From Diphasiastrum complanatum (Eukaryota; Streptophyta; Lycopodiopsida; Lycopodiales; Lycopodiaceae), in assembly GCA_029204225.1 (NCBI GenBank), contig CM055107.1:11329010-11393009 (forward strand): a stretch of 64,000 nucleotides of DNA, read 5' to 3'. The first letter of the stretch is position 1. Each line of letters begins with the position of its first letter. The notes beneath the pieces are model-generated. The model was not told the origin of the DNA, did not search any database, and saw only the letters and a program-made list of their open reading frames with translations. The translations under genes and the position numbers were made by a program. Positions 22,485-33,074 of this stretch are shown here, in pieces.

Positions 22485-22952
22485 TTAGAAATCAGCTTGT
22501 GATCTAATTCATTAGTATAAGCTCTAAATGTCATGATGTAATTAGTGTATAGTTTATTTGGTTTACTGTATATGGTTGTGATCGGGACGTGACTTGTTAG
22601 GATATATTGATCAGGCACTGATCTCGTAGACCACTACTTGGGTTAGCTGGGTAGCCACACATAGGAAGAATTAGCCTGTACATAGTTATTTACAGTACTT
22701 GCTATACTTGGGGGCATGTCCCAAGTTTGTTGTTCGAATTTGGCCATATTGGGCCCAAGCTTAGTTTGACAGGTGGTAGGCCAATTTTAGGACACCTGTC
22801 TTTTCATGCAGCTTGTGAATGCTCTATATGTATAGTGTTTCTTTGTAATCTAATAACTTTTGTTGTGCCATCTTTGAGAGCTTGTGAGAAGTGGCTATGG
22901 TGATTGTGTGATGTGATCTGCATACTGCACTAGATCCTAACAGAATTTCAAC
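22485..22952 (+). repeat. Element D 3' LTR
   Basis: About 468 bp from TTAGAAATCAG to AATTTCAAC. The ends are not an obvious TG...CA pair; the exact edge could be 1-3 bases off. Confidence 0.82.
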
Positions 22953-23141
22953 TATATTTTCAGAGGTTCAGATATGAAGATGTTTATAAATGCAAAGTCC
23001 TTGATGTTTTATTGGAAGATCAAGATCGTTGATCTTGAATGCTTCATCAACACCAAGAGTCAAGTAGCATTTAGAAGCTAGTCAAAAGCATCAAAGGGGA
23101 GCCACATGGGCAAAGCATTTTGGATATGCTTTTACAGGTTC

Positions 23142-24329
23142 ATTGGCAATTTTTGTACGTAGTTTCGGATCTAACCTTTCACACATGTGAAAGAGACCTA
23201 GATACTTTCACTTTAGTATATATTTCATATTGAAGAAGCCTTAAACTTCAGGACCTTCAAAATGATGCCAAAATCATGTTATTTGGACATATAGGCCAAA
23301 ATTGGCTATTTTAGACTACTGGTGCCCTAAAATTGGGTCCTAAGTTCTAGAGAGAGGAGAGAGAGTCATCTCTCTCACCTATATTAGGCTAAAATTCATG
23401 GAGAACAAGTTGGAGATGTGAAGATTATTAAAATATTATCTTCCTATCTCGAGTTTGGGGCCATGTCCATGGTGATTTCCACTAAATTTCATGTTGTACA
23501 TAAAAGTTATGTGAATTGAACACATAACCTTCTAGTATAGCTCGGATTTGAGTTAGATAGATTCAATTTTGATGACATGCAGAAGTTTAGATAGCATACA
23601 ATGTCATACTATATGCATGCAAGCCACATACAATCAGTGCATGCAACATGCAAAGTGGTTTCTGTGATCTACACATGTCTAGGCAGTTTTATGAGTTGAC
23701 ATGCAGTACATGCATGCAGTCACACATGTGGATCTCTGGTAAGTGAATTGGTTCAGTTAAGTGCACTTTCCATGCAACTCCACTATAGGAATTCGAGTCT
23801 CTCTCATGTAGGGAAAGCTTGGCATGTTTTGCCATATTGTGAATATTGAGATCATATGTATGCCATTGTGCTCTTGTCATAGATTTTTCAAGCATAATGT
23901 ACTTTGATCAATCTTGTGCAATCACAACACCTTAGTAAGATCTTGTAGGGTGTGTGGTGAAGTTCACACGTGCTAAAAACTTCACAGGAGAAACTTATTG
24001 TATTGTTGAGAGAGATCAATAGATCATTGTCACAGTTTCTTCTTCCATTGAGAGCATCGCTTTGTGTATTGTCTTCAAGCTTTTGTGTATAATCCTAAGA
24101 GGTTTCCAAAGTGGTAGGCTGATATTGGGAGCCTTTTTTGCTGTTATTTTTGGCTGTCATCAGTACCTTTTATTAGTTTCTTTTGTCTCTTGAATGCTTT
24201 GTCAAGTTCATGTGTATCAAAGGTAGCATTAGGATGCTTTGCCATTTCTAGCTTTTGTAGCTTGTTGTGCAAAGATCTTAGCCAAGTATTTTGGGAGTTT
24301 GGATCCATTCAAGATCCACTTTTTTCACA
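23142..24329 (+). repeat. Copia C 3' LTR, split by solo LTR E
   Basis: It picks up the LTR at ATTGGCAATTTTTGTACG (about 45 bp after the true LTR start, which is deleted with the purine tract). It continues to GGAGA at 23416, is interrupted, resumes at 23992 and ends TTTTTTCACA at 24329. Confidence 0.88.
23417..23986. repeat. Solo LTR E
   Basis: It is 570 bp, from TGTGAAGATTATT to AAAACTTCACA, with 7-bp inverted ends TGTGAAG/CTTCACA. It is flanked by GGAGA at 23412-23416 and 23987-23991, a perfect 5-bp target duplication that exactly restores the interrupted LTR of C. No internal sequence is present, so it is a solo LTR from recombination of a full element. Strand cannot be told. Confidence 0.88.
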
Positions 24330-25059
24330 TAGAGACATCAGGTGAGCATAGTATATAGATGATGAGTCTGTTGGGGTGGCACTCAGAGAGATGCTACAAT
24401 TGCTTAGGTGTGACATGTCATTTGATGTATGGACGATGTTCTTCAGATGCTGCATCATGTGTAGTGAGATAGGCTCCTTGGTGAGAGGCCTATGTACTGG
24501 TCAAATCAGAGTTGGCAACATCAAGCATGAGAAGTTGAGCCTACATGGGATGTAGGAGAGGCAAATCATCATCAGTATCTCTGGGAGATAGGTGAGCTAC
24601 TCAAATATAGCCTATGGTGAGGTTTGTGTACATTCATTCATTGAGTCCTACGTAGACTCTTGTGCTTGGAGCATGGGGTATGGAGATTAGCTTTCAAGAC
24701 TTATTGGATAGGTGGATATGCTTGGATGTGAGGGCATCTTGTTACAGGTGCAGGCCATGGTTGAGGACTTGATTTGGAGACCAATGGTGTAGCAGCGGAT
24801 CTATAGGTGACATAGGTGTTGGTATGACATGTACCACTTATGGGCAGGCCTTGGTCATGTATTTGACGCTTTATCATTCGTGTTGGTTTGCATGAGTGTG
24901 TGTGGGCTTCAATGTTGCCTTGTCACGAGGGTCTAAATCTGATTTAGAGTTTTATGTGGTTGTGCATTTGTTACGTATGAAGCAAAGTAGTCATTCTATG
25001 CTCAAAACTAGCCAGACCTCCTACATGATGAGGCTCGAGTTCTAAGGTGGACTTGCACA

Positions 25060-25330
25060 TGATCAGTGGTTGATCCACATTTCTTAGTTGACTCTACTAT
25101 CATAGATCCACATGTCAAACTACATGCATGATATTGCATGGATTACATATCTCTTTCCTAGATGAACTAGACATGTGTAGATCAATGCATATTGCATTCT
25201 ACCTAACTTTGCATGTCACCTAACATTTTGCATGCTAGCACAACTAACTCTATCTAACACACAACCTCTTCTACAAGGTCATGTGCTCAATTCACATACC
25301 TTAAATATGTACAAGGGAACAAAGATGACA
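25060..25330 (-). repeat. Inverted, diverged relic of LTR E
   Basis: The reverse complement follows solo LTR E in order: TATGTGAATTGAGCACATGA, a TTAGATAG block, GATCTACACATGTCTAG, and CATGTGGATC. Similarity is patchy, so this is an old copy in the opposite orientation. Confidence 0.6.
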
Positions 25331-27720
25331 TTTCAAATATTTTGAAAATCATTCTACCATGTTTATATTGACACCCCAAGATTGTGATTGACATCACATT
25401 GGCCATTGGAAATTTACAGGGCAAAATCTCGATTCGGCCAACATTCGATAAGTTATTCTAGAATCGTATTAGCTAATGGACCTTGACAAGTTGCCACAGA
25501 TTCATTGTGTCACAAATTGATGGCTAAAATAGAACATTCAAAAAATGCATATAATATATATTTTTTGGGCTAACGAGCAGGAGGCTCTAAAACTGGGGCA
25601 TTCTTGACATTATCTGGAACTGATGACTTGTTTTTTCTATTTGAATGAAAGCTCATCTTTCTACTATTTGTAGTGGCATAGTAGGACCATATGGAGTTGT
25701 GCCAGGTCTCAGTTCTTTCGCATGACCCTCCCAAGGCTGGATCACGGTTATTCTCTAGAGTAGGGCACACATTCCTTGAAGCCAACTTGGGGCCAACTTC
25801 AATGGGCTTTCATTCTCAAACACCACCACCTCTATTGTTCTTGAAAAATCTACAACTTTGAGTTGATGTCTTCTAACTGTTTGATTAGACTACACTCAAA
25901 TCAAACTTCATTCAGTCTTTTGGGTTGGGACTAGCTAATATCTAGGACTAGGCTCTCATTACACATGAACTTTCTAGCCTCTCTCAGGCCTGCCATCTGC
26001 AATGCTAAATAGACTAGATGGCCTTTTGAATTCTTCAAAAATCATTCTAGCATGTTCATATTGACACCTTGAGATTGTATGTGATGTTTGACTGGGCACT
26101 GAAAGTCCACATGAAAAGATCCTAGGTTGGCCAGCTAGGTTTGATCAAAGCTATTATCATACAATTCAATTTAGCCCAATATAGCACAGGCATTATGATT
26201 GATTCTAATGATTGCATGCTAGTTGAAAAGTCAAAATTGGACTTAGATAGTGATTTTTAGCCAAAAATTGAGATTTTTGGGCTAAAAATGGGCTATATGA
26301 ACCATGATTGACTAAAATCAGAACTTTTAGTGCTTGCATGTAATTGAATTACAGTAGACATATGCAAAACTAGTTGGAAAATGGTCAAAAAACATGGTTT
26401 TTTGGTGGGTTGTTCAATGTTTTTGGTGATATTCATAAAATACATGGCTAATATTTTTTATGCATGTTTTCAGAGATGTAATGATTATGTCCTAAGTCTT
26501 TCATGAAGTTTGGTTTGGATTAGGCACCGTTAAGGGTTCCAAAAAGTAAAAAAAAATAGTGTATTTTTGTGGTTTTTTGAGCTTGAATAACTCTTGATTG
26601 GTGGTCTAGACATGTTGGATATTTTTGCAAGCTGAAAGATATGATGGATTTCCTCTTATTTGAGCCATCATGCACCCAATTTGGAGTGGGGGGCTTAGGC
26701 CCCAATATCTTGAACTTTTGCTTATTGAAGGACTCCATAAATGCAATTTTTGCATGATATGAGCTTATGATTGCTTGCTGGACCTAATGGATGCCTCTAT
26801 GCCTCTCTAATGAACCTTGGAAGGGTGCTTGTAACCTCTGATTGGATGCATTTGGGTTGGAGTTGGATTTTTGACAATACCACCTAGAAAAAGTGCGCCC
26901 CCCTACTGCAATTTCAGTTTGTTACATCTCTCACATGTGAAGACTACGTGGCAGGGTGACATGGCAAGTGTCTTTCTAACCTCCTCTCCCTCTGTACTCG
27001 ACTAGATCGGAGTCTTGTAGCAAAAAATATGGTTGTCGGAAGTTTGGCAATTTTTAGAGTAAAATTTGAAATTTTTTCGAATTGTTCTAATTACATGCAT
27101 GGGCCATGAAGCAGTAGAGTGCTTTTTCAGTGTTTGTAGTGTTGAAAATATTTGGATGAACCTGTATGCATGTTTGGATGCATGATTCAGGGATGTACAA
27201 TAGGTTGACCAAAGTAGTTTCATGCTTGAATACAGTTTTATAAAAAGCTAGTCAAAAAGCAAATTTCCCAGTTACTAGGCATTTTACATAATTTTTTTTA
27301 TTTTTTTAGAAATCATTGCATGTCATGTTTGATGCATGTTAGATAATTTGAAATCCTATCAAAATGGGATGGCAATTGTGAAACTGCCAAGTCGATGCCT
27401 TAAATTGATTTTCACAATTTTGGTCCATATCGAACGAAATTTGAAAATCCCAGTTACGTAAAATTTTGAAAGAACCGTTGATGTTTTGATTTTGTACAGA
27501 TTCGTTGGTTTTGATCAAACAAAAATTGTTTATAAAGTGAACGACCTTACTGAGATGAAATCAATCAGTTTTATAAGGTCACAATACCTTTCACTTTTAG
27601 TTGAAGATTTCGAAATCTGTCAGCTAAAAACAACATTTCTTGTTTTATGTAATCAATAATAATCGAGAATAACGCAAGTCTTGTTAGAATGGTTTTTTGC
27701 CAGTAATCGAGTGCAACACC
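25331..27720. other. Gene-free spacer
   Basis: AT-rich with no recognisable gene. A ~70-bp segment occurs twice in diverged form (about 25340-25410 and 26030-26100; AAATCATTCTA, ATATTGACACC, GAGATTGT). It may include internal sequence of the LTR-E family, but no protein similarity is visible. Confidence 0.45.
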
Positions 27721-27749
27721 TCATTAATAAACAATCAAAACTTTTTGAC

Positions 27750-28700
27750 TGACCAGTAGATAAAAGTGCTACCGATTCAAGATTGGTCCTTTCCCTTGTC
27801 AAATTTGAGGCTTTAGGTCTGAACCATATGTGGGAAGGGAGGAAGGAGATGAAGCATGAGGGGTAGATGATTGGTTAGTAGTAAAGATTAAATTTAGATT
27901 TCACTGATTGGCTTACCAAGTACCACTTTGTTATGGTTTGGATCAAGTGGGAATAAAGCTTTAATCTTAACCTTATGTCCAAAGATGTTTGTATAAGTCA
28001 ACCTAATCTTGGTTTAAATATTAAGATCTAATGTAGGTTGATTTTTATTTTTGCAGAGTTGTTCTAAATGCTAATTCGTGGAAGTTCTTGAAGATGGCCA
28101 AGTCTTCAATGATCTTCAAATTATTGAACTTAACATCTGAACTTGAAATATGATAGGATTGGTTACCCTTTCTTGGAAATCAGCCAGAAGCCCGTTGTAG
28201 ACGTTCTTCAAATAATTGGGCTGTCTAAGTTATGATTCATGCAGGTATCAGATGAGCAGACATAGAACCAATGTTCGTTTCACCTTATCCTAGAACAACG
28301 ATCAATAGACGTGTAGGAAGAATTTTGAAATAGAAATAGTCATTCACCAAGGAGACAACTGTGGGCTTAATTTCCAACAGTCCCCCTTAAGGTCAAGGTT
28401 GGTGCCTTGGTATCTTCGTCAGGTTCAACATGCTGAAGAACTTCTGGTGCTTGATCCTAGGAAGCGCTTTGGTGAAGATGTTTGCGACCCTTTTTGTTGT
28501 GAAGTAGTATTGAAGGACCACTTATTTGCCATGAAATCTGGGATTTAGTGACAGTAAAATACAGCTCAAATTGTAACACAAAATGGTAATAGCATTGAAC
28601 TGAGTGTGATGTAAGTCGTGAAGTATTTACCTGATCCATACAGCTTCTTTTGAAGCTTGACATGCAGAGATGTTAGAGGTTGAAAATCTCTGAATTCTTT
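27750..28700 (-). mobile_element. Minus-strand Copia tail: RNase H relic and LTR start
   Basis: On the minus strand 28670-28420 encodes degenerate RNase H C-terminal pieces: A-S-K-E-A-V-W-I-R, then a C-x-N-x-S block, and V-A-N-I-F-T-K-A-L-P, equivalent to the A-D-I-F-T-K motif. A purine tract (AAGGGGGAC) and TGTTGGAAATTAAGCCC follow at about 28379, which looks like an LTR start. The LTR should run down to about 27750, but its far end was not fixed because no second copy is in the window. Confidence 0.65.
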
Positions 28701-29606
28701 TTGTCAGCCTCTTCGTAGGAGCAAGTTTGATTATTTTGTTCGACATGAAAGTAGGGAAGGGGTTTCATTCATTGCTCCATTTTCTCTTTGTAGTAAATTT
28801 CTCTCGATAAGATGTCGTAGTTTGATATGAAACATTTTCTCAATTCGTTAGGACTAAAAGAGCTCCTCTTGTGCATATTATCGTGAATAATCACTTCACT
28901 AACATTTCTTCCTCAACATTTATTTCTTTCCTAGCTATTTCTTTTATCTTTCTAAATCATCTATTTGTACTTTGTTACCTTTGAAGATTCTTTGATTTAG
29001 TATCTTTGAAAAGTTATACATATATTTCAATTTGAACTTTTCTAACCCCCCTTTTGTCCTCAAGTTTAAATGTATTTTCTTTCATCGTCTTCCTTTTGAT
29101 ATATTGGAGCTTTGGACCAAGTAAGAGGACATGTTCTTCATAGCCCTTCACACATGTGGGCTTTCTCTTATAGTGAATTTCCTTGATATATTATCAAGTT
29201 CATTATAAGGGTTTTTGCTATATCTCTCAAATTAATTTCCTTGTGCGATTTTGCAACCCAATGTAATCACTTATTTACATTTTTTCTTTTTCTTTTTCTT
29301 TTTTATGTTCTATGCCTTCAAATTTATCTAGTTTTTTTCCTAACTTGTATGATACAACTGAGCAGATTTTATATATCAGTGAGTTTTCCTTTTTTTTGTT
29401 TTTTCTAGACGGATTTGTTCGACACACAATCACTTATAATGCTATTTGGCACATGTTGGAGAAAGTTAATTTACCTCCAACATTTAGCTATGTAAAATAG
29501 ATGGAAGGTGTTGGCTCTTTAAGAATGAGAGAATGTTTTTTTTATTGACGTTCAGTAGTGGTAAGGGCCATTTGAAAGGTTATCATGAATCTATTAGCGT
29601 AAAAAA
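28701..29606. other. Gene-free spacer
   Basis: T-rich, pyrimidine-biased sequence with no recognised gene or repeat. Confidence 0.45.
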
Positions 29607-29733
29607 CATCATTTCGATTTGCCCATGTGTGGTGTGGTGGTGGTGTGGTGTTGTGTGGTGGTGGTAGAGGGTTCTTGGTGTGGGACCACCCAAGTTCAAA
29701 CCCCACGGTGTTAAAAAAAATAAAGCATCATTT
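29607..29733 (+). mobile_element. tRNA-like SINE candidate
   Basis: The body at 29615-29725 has a GT-rich left part, a T-arm-like AAGTTCAAACCCC (box B-like) and an A-rich tail. It is flanked by CATCATTT (29607-29614 and 29726-29733), a possible target duplication. Box A is poor. Confidence 0.5.
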
Positions 29734-31041
29734 GGAAAATGACTTGAACCACCAACAAAGGTACTTTGAATAGACCATTACCTTAACAGAAAATATAGTG
29801 AAAATTTCACTTAACAACTTTTAGTACAAAGATACTTTTTGTGTCTCAATCTCGATATCATACAAATTACTCAAGAACATTACCCTTTTTGGTGCTCTTT
29901 CACCAAAAGAGTCATGGCTCCACGAGTGCATCCTCATCATCTATCAATGATGGTAGCACAACAATCACCTACTTACAAATTTTTTCAGTTTGGGTGGGTT
30001 AATTTACAATGGAAAATCATATATTACTATGTTGCAATGTGTTTGTTACAAGGGCTACTTAATCTTTTGCTAATTGGCCTCCTCATATATCACATCACTT
30101 TTGACATTATCTATCACAAGGGTCTATGTGTCTCTTATGGGTCAACAAACATCCTAAAATATAAGAGGCGACACTAGTCTATCAACCTTGATGAAATTTT
30201 TTAAAATCATTCACTAAAATTGTGCCCCACCATAGCCAAGTTGAAAGACCTAGGTTTGAATACTAATATGTTTGTGGGAAAGGGACACCTAACAGCCCAT
30301 GAGGTCATGGATCAACGTATTTCTCAACTCCTGGTGCAAACAAGTTCCCACTCTCATCCAATGATTAAGAAACCTATATCTCCATAAAATGCATCTTGAT
30401 CAAATGCATCATTTCTTCTTGACCGTTGGATGAGTGTAGGGCCCTGCTTGCGCCCTTAGATAAGTTGAAAAATAAGCTAATCTCGAGGTCATGATCAGTA
30501 ATGTGGATGTTGAGGGTAGACATCGTATACAATAACGCTCATGCAAAGCTATATAGATACAACAAACAAATTACTAAATCATGAATCATTTGCATTTTTT
30601 GGTGCCAAAGATATTTGTAACTCAACTACCATCAATAGGTGTAATATGTACACTTAATATCACATACTCTATATGGCCAAGCCAAGGAGCACAAACAAGT
30701 GTCCACCCGCGTAAGAGTTGGAGTCTGAGCACACACCTACGTGGGCACGTTACCAACTCTCATTCATCTTGATTATTTGGAGAAATTTACAATATTTAGA
30801 AATAGAGATAATTCAGATATATACATTTCTCTTTGGAAATCAAATAGATCTCTGCAATATGGAAGATAGAACTGAAGTATGGTGGACAAAGTTGGTTCAA
30901 AAGCTTATTCGGAGTAAGAGTATTTATGAGCACCATATCTCCCTAGTTTGCAAGGACCAACTGGAAGTGTGAAAAGGTAAGGTAACTAACTTGTAGCACT
31001 TAATAAAACTCTCTCAATTATCAAAACTTTCCTTCCATTTA
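29734..31041. other. Gene-free spacer
   Basis: No supported gene. A 112-codon frame at 29839-30177 has no recognisable family and an irregular composition; it is left uncalled. Confidence 0.45.
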
Positions 31042-31158
31042 TTCACTAAATAATCATCCATGGGGTTGGCTCAATTGGTTAGCTTGGCATCCAAACTTTC
31101 TTTGGTCCTAAGTTTCAAACCCCCCTTACAAATCAAGATGATTTTTTTTCACTAAATA
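31042..31158 (+). mobile_element. Short tRNA-derived SINE candidate
   Basis: The body of ~95 bp (31053-31147) has TGGCTCAATTGG (box A, 31067-31078) and AAGTTTCAAACCCC (box B-like) and ends in a T-run. The flanks TTCACTAAATA at 31042-31052 and 31148-31158 form an 11-bp perfect target duplication. Confidence 0.65.
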
Positions 31159-33062
31159 GGTAAATTTACTTTACTCACAATCTCAATGTGTTTTAGAATT
31201 GTCTATTTCCACATTTTGGGGTCTCAACATTTCTTGAGTAACTTTCTCTGAGTTTTGAGAGTAACTTGGAATTTTTGCTAGGTAAAAAATTGTGAGTTAC
31301 ACAAAAAAGAAAGGTACTCGGAGGAGGTCGAAATCTCATGAGTTTGGTTGTAAGAACGTGGCCATTCTTCCTGAGGCCTTTCACTACTTTGCACATGTAT
31401 TAAATGTCAGTGACACTCTCTCACTTAACTAGCACCTTTGGATGGGCATTGGCATTTTAAGCATGTGCCTTTTTCATCCTCAGGCCTTCTTGAGGACCAC
31501 AAATGGGGAAATGAATATCCATTCTCGATTCATAATTTTATTTTTTACGTTTTCATGAAGAAAGGCGAGGTGCCTCCCTGTGCATAATCTACGCGCCTCC
31601 CCTTTTTTTTTAATCTTTTACATGCACCTTTTAGATATCGGAAGGTGCACATACAACAAAAATGTACTTATTTTCTAAGGGCACCTTTAGGGCGGACGGT
31701 GCATGTAAACAAATTTTGCCCAAAATAAAGAGTTAAAAATAATGTAAAAAGAAAAATTATGGCAAGGAAGGCCCCTTCCTCGGGCGCTTCCACCCAAGAA
31801 GGGCAAAACACCCTGGGTGACTTCGGCCCGCAACCAAAGGTTGAGAAAGGGATGTTAGGTGATTCAAAATATCATTTTGGGTGTAAAAATGGTCAGTGGG
31901 TCATGTAAGTGAAAGTAGAGGGTCCACATCCACCATTTTGGGCCACGAGCGTGACCTGTCTGGGTCGGTGGTCACAGTTTTAGGTGGGTTCTGCCAGCTC
32001 GATGCCAGTAGGCCAAAAGGTGACCTCGCAACCACAACTTAACCAGATATGGTTAGCAAATTGACCGCGGTTAAGCCAGCGGTTAGTTAGCTGGCTGTGG
32101 CCTTAGACGCTGGCGATGGCGATGGCGATGGCGGAACTCATCAGAAAATGGGCGAGAGCATTGTGAATGACGAAACAGGAGGTATGAGAGCAAGCGCCGT
32201 AGATCTTGCCTTCAGCTTCCACGTTACCGATTTGCTTCTGTGATTCTGCGTGCGATCTCATGTGCAGCTGGTGAAGATCCGCGGAAGCTGGCTGAATGGC
32301 ACAAAGATCGGAATACAACCTCTGAAATCGCCTTAAGGTCTTGTTGCAATGTTGAGTTGTGGTTATTGGAGTTGTTCATCAAGTGCCAACTTGTGTCAGA
32401 TCATTTCCTCTTTATCAGGCATTTGTTCTGGATCATTTAGAGGAGTCGCGTTTTCTGTAAGCGTCGTCTAGTTGTTAGAAGTGCTCAATTGCCCTTGGAT
32501 TTTTTCTTGCCACAGATCCTTAACCACAGGTTTGCCTAACAATTTTTCTTATATGCTACTTTCATTGAACGTGTCTGTGGGAGGCTCTGTTGCATTACAT
32601 CGAAAAGTACTCGGTAGGATATCTACCATCATCCAGTAAATCGGATGTTTCTCTTCACCTACCCCTCAATGTTTCGGCATCTTCTTTAACCGATTTAGAT
32701 TCCATCTTTCAGGCATTGTCTTCTGCACGAATGAACTGCTATTTTGGCATTCTATAGCTAGGCATGATACTTCATTTCGTTTTACATGAACCTGCCTATT
32801 TTCGACCCGGATCGTGCCAAGCACAGCCAATGCAGGTCACGGGGAGCGTCCTTGTAACGTTATACTGCGATTTGGGACATACGGCGTCGAATTTCTCCAG
32901 TTGCCCGAGCAAAGCAGTTGCTTGTTTATAGTAAGCCGCAATGCCTATGTCGCTAAATCGGCTCGTCTTTGAAAGGATAGTTTCATGAGAAGCAGGATAT
33001 TTGTTATTATGCGTTCTTAGGATTTTTCTTGCAAACTTTAGTTTAGCTACCATAGCATCCTA
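31159..33062. other. Spacer and cyclin gene upstream region
   Basis: 31440-31900 is less AT-rich than its surroundings and has small inverted repeats, such as TGCACCTT/AAGGTGCA at about 31624-31650. 32111-32134 is a TGGCGA repeat of almost four units. The stretch before 33075 should hold the promoter and 5' untranslated region of the cyclin gene; no element is clear enough to mark. Confidence 0.45.
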
Positions 33063-33074
33063 TAAGCAGATTCC

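Larger units (their letters stand above)
19863..22957 (+). mobile_element. Coding-free LTR retrotransposon D (LARD-like)
   Basis: The 5' LTR is 19871-20224, lacking its first ~114 bp. The primer site is TGGTATCAGAGC at 20226-20237. The internal region (20238-22473) has no gag or pol and no frame over about 100 codons. A purine tract AAGGGAGAGAG is at 22474-22484 and the 3' LTR at 22485-22952. The flanks share AACTATAT (19863-19870 and 22950-22957), consistent with a 5-bp target duplication within that string. The structure fits a large non-coding LTR derivative mobilised in trans. Confidence 0.8.
15819..24329 (+). mobile_element. Non-autonomous Copia element C with two nested insertions
   Basis: The 5' LTR is 15819-16473, the primer site 16474, the leader to 17607, then gag, knuckle, protease and the unknown domain to about 19870. 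An internal remnant lies at 22958-23141 and the 3' LTR at 23142-24329. The flanks CAGAG (15814-15818) and TAGAG (24330-24334) look like a target duplication with one substitution. Element D (19871-22952) sits in the internal region and solo LTR E (23417-23986) in the 3' LTR. LTR and leader are close relatives of the intact Copia at 52424-58864, which could supply the missing enzymes in trans (inference). Confidence 0.82.
15003..25015 (+). mobile_element. Coding-free LTR element D', split by Copia C
   Basis: The left part is 15003-15818 (LTR plus internal). The right part is about 24330-25015, whose 24869-25010 matches 21893-22025 inside element D (TTTATCATTCGTGTTGG, GTGTGTGTGGGC, AAAGTAGTCATT). 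Element C lies between them. No gag or pol is visible and no 3' LTR remains; the right end runs into an inverted LTR-E-like relic. Confidence 0.7.

Noticed and set aside
25570-25785. 71-codon reverse frame
   Set aside because: No similarity recognised and no supporting context.
29839-30177. 112-codon frame with hydrophobic segments
   Set aside because: AT-rich DNA gives such hydrophobic frames by chance; no motif or neighbour supports it.
32796-33053. 85-codon reverse frame upstream of the cyclin gene
   Set aside because: No family resemblance; it overlaps the expected promoter and 5' untranslated region.
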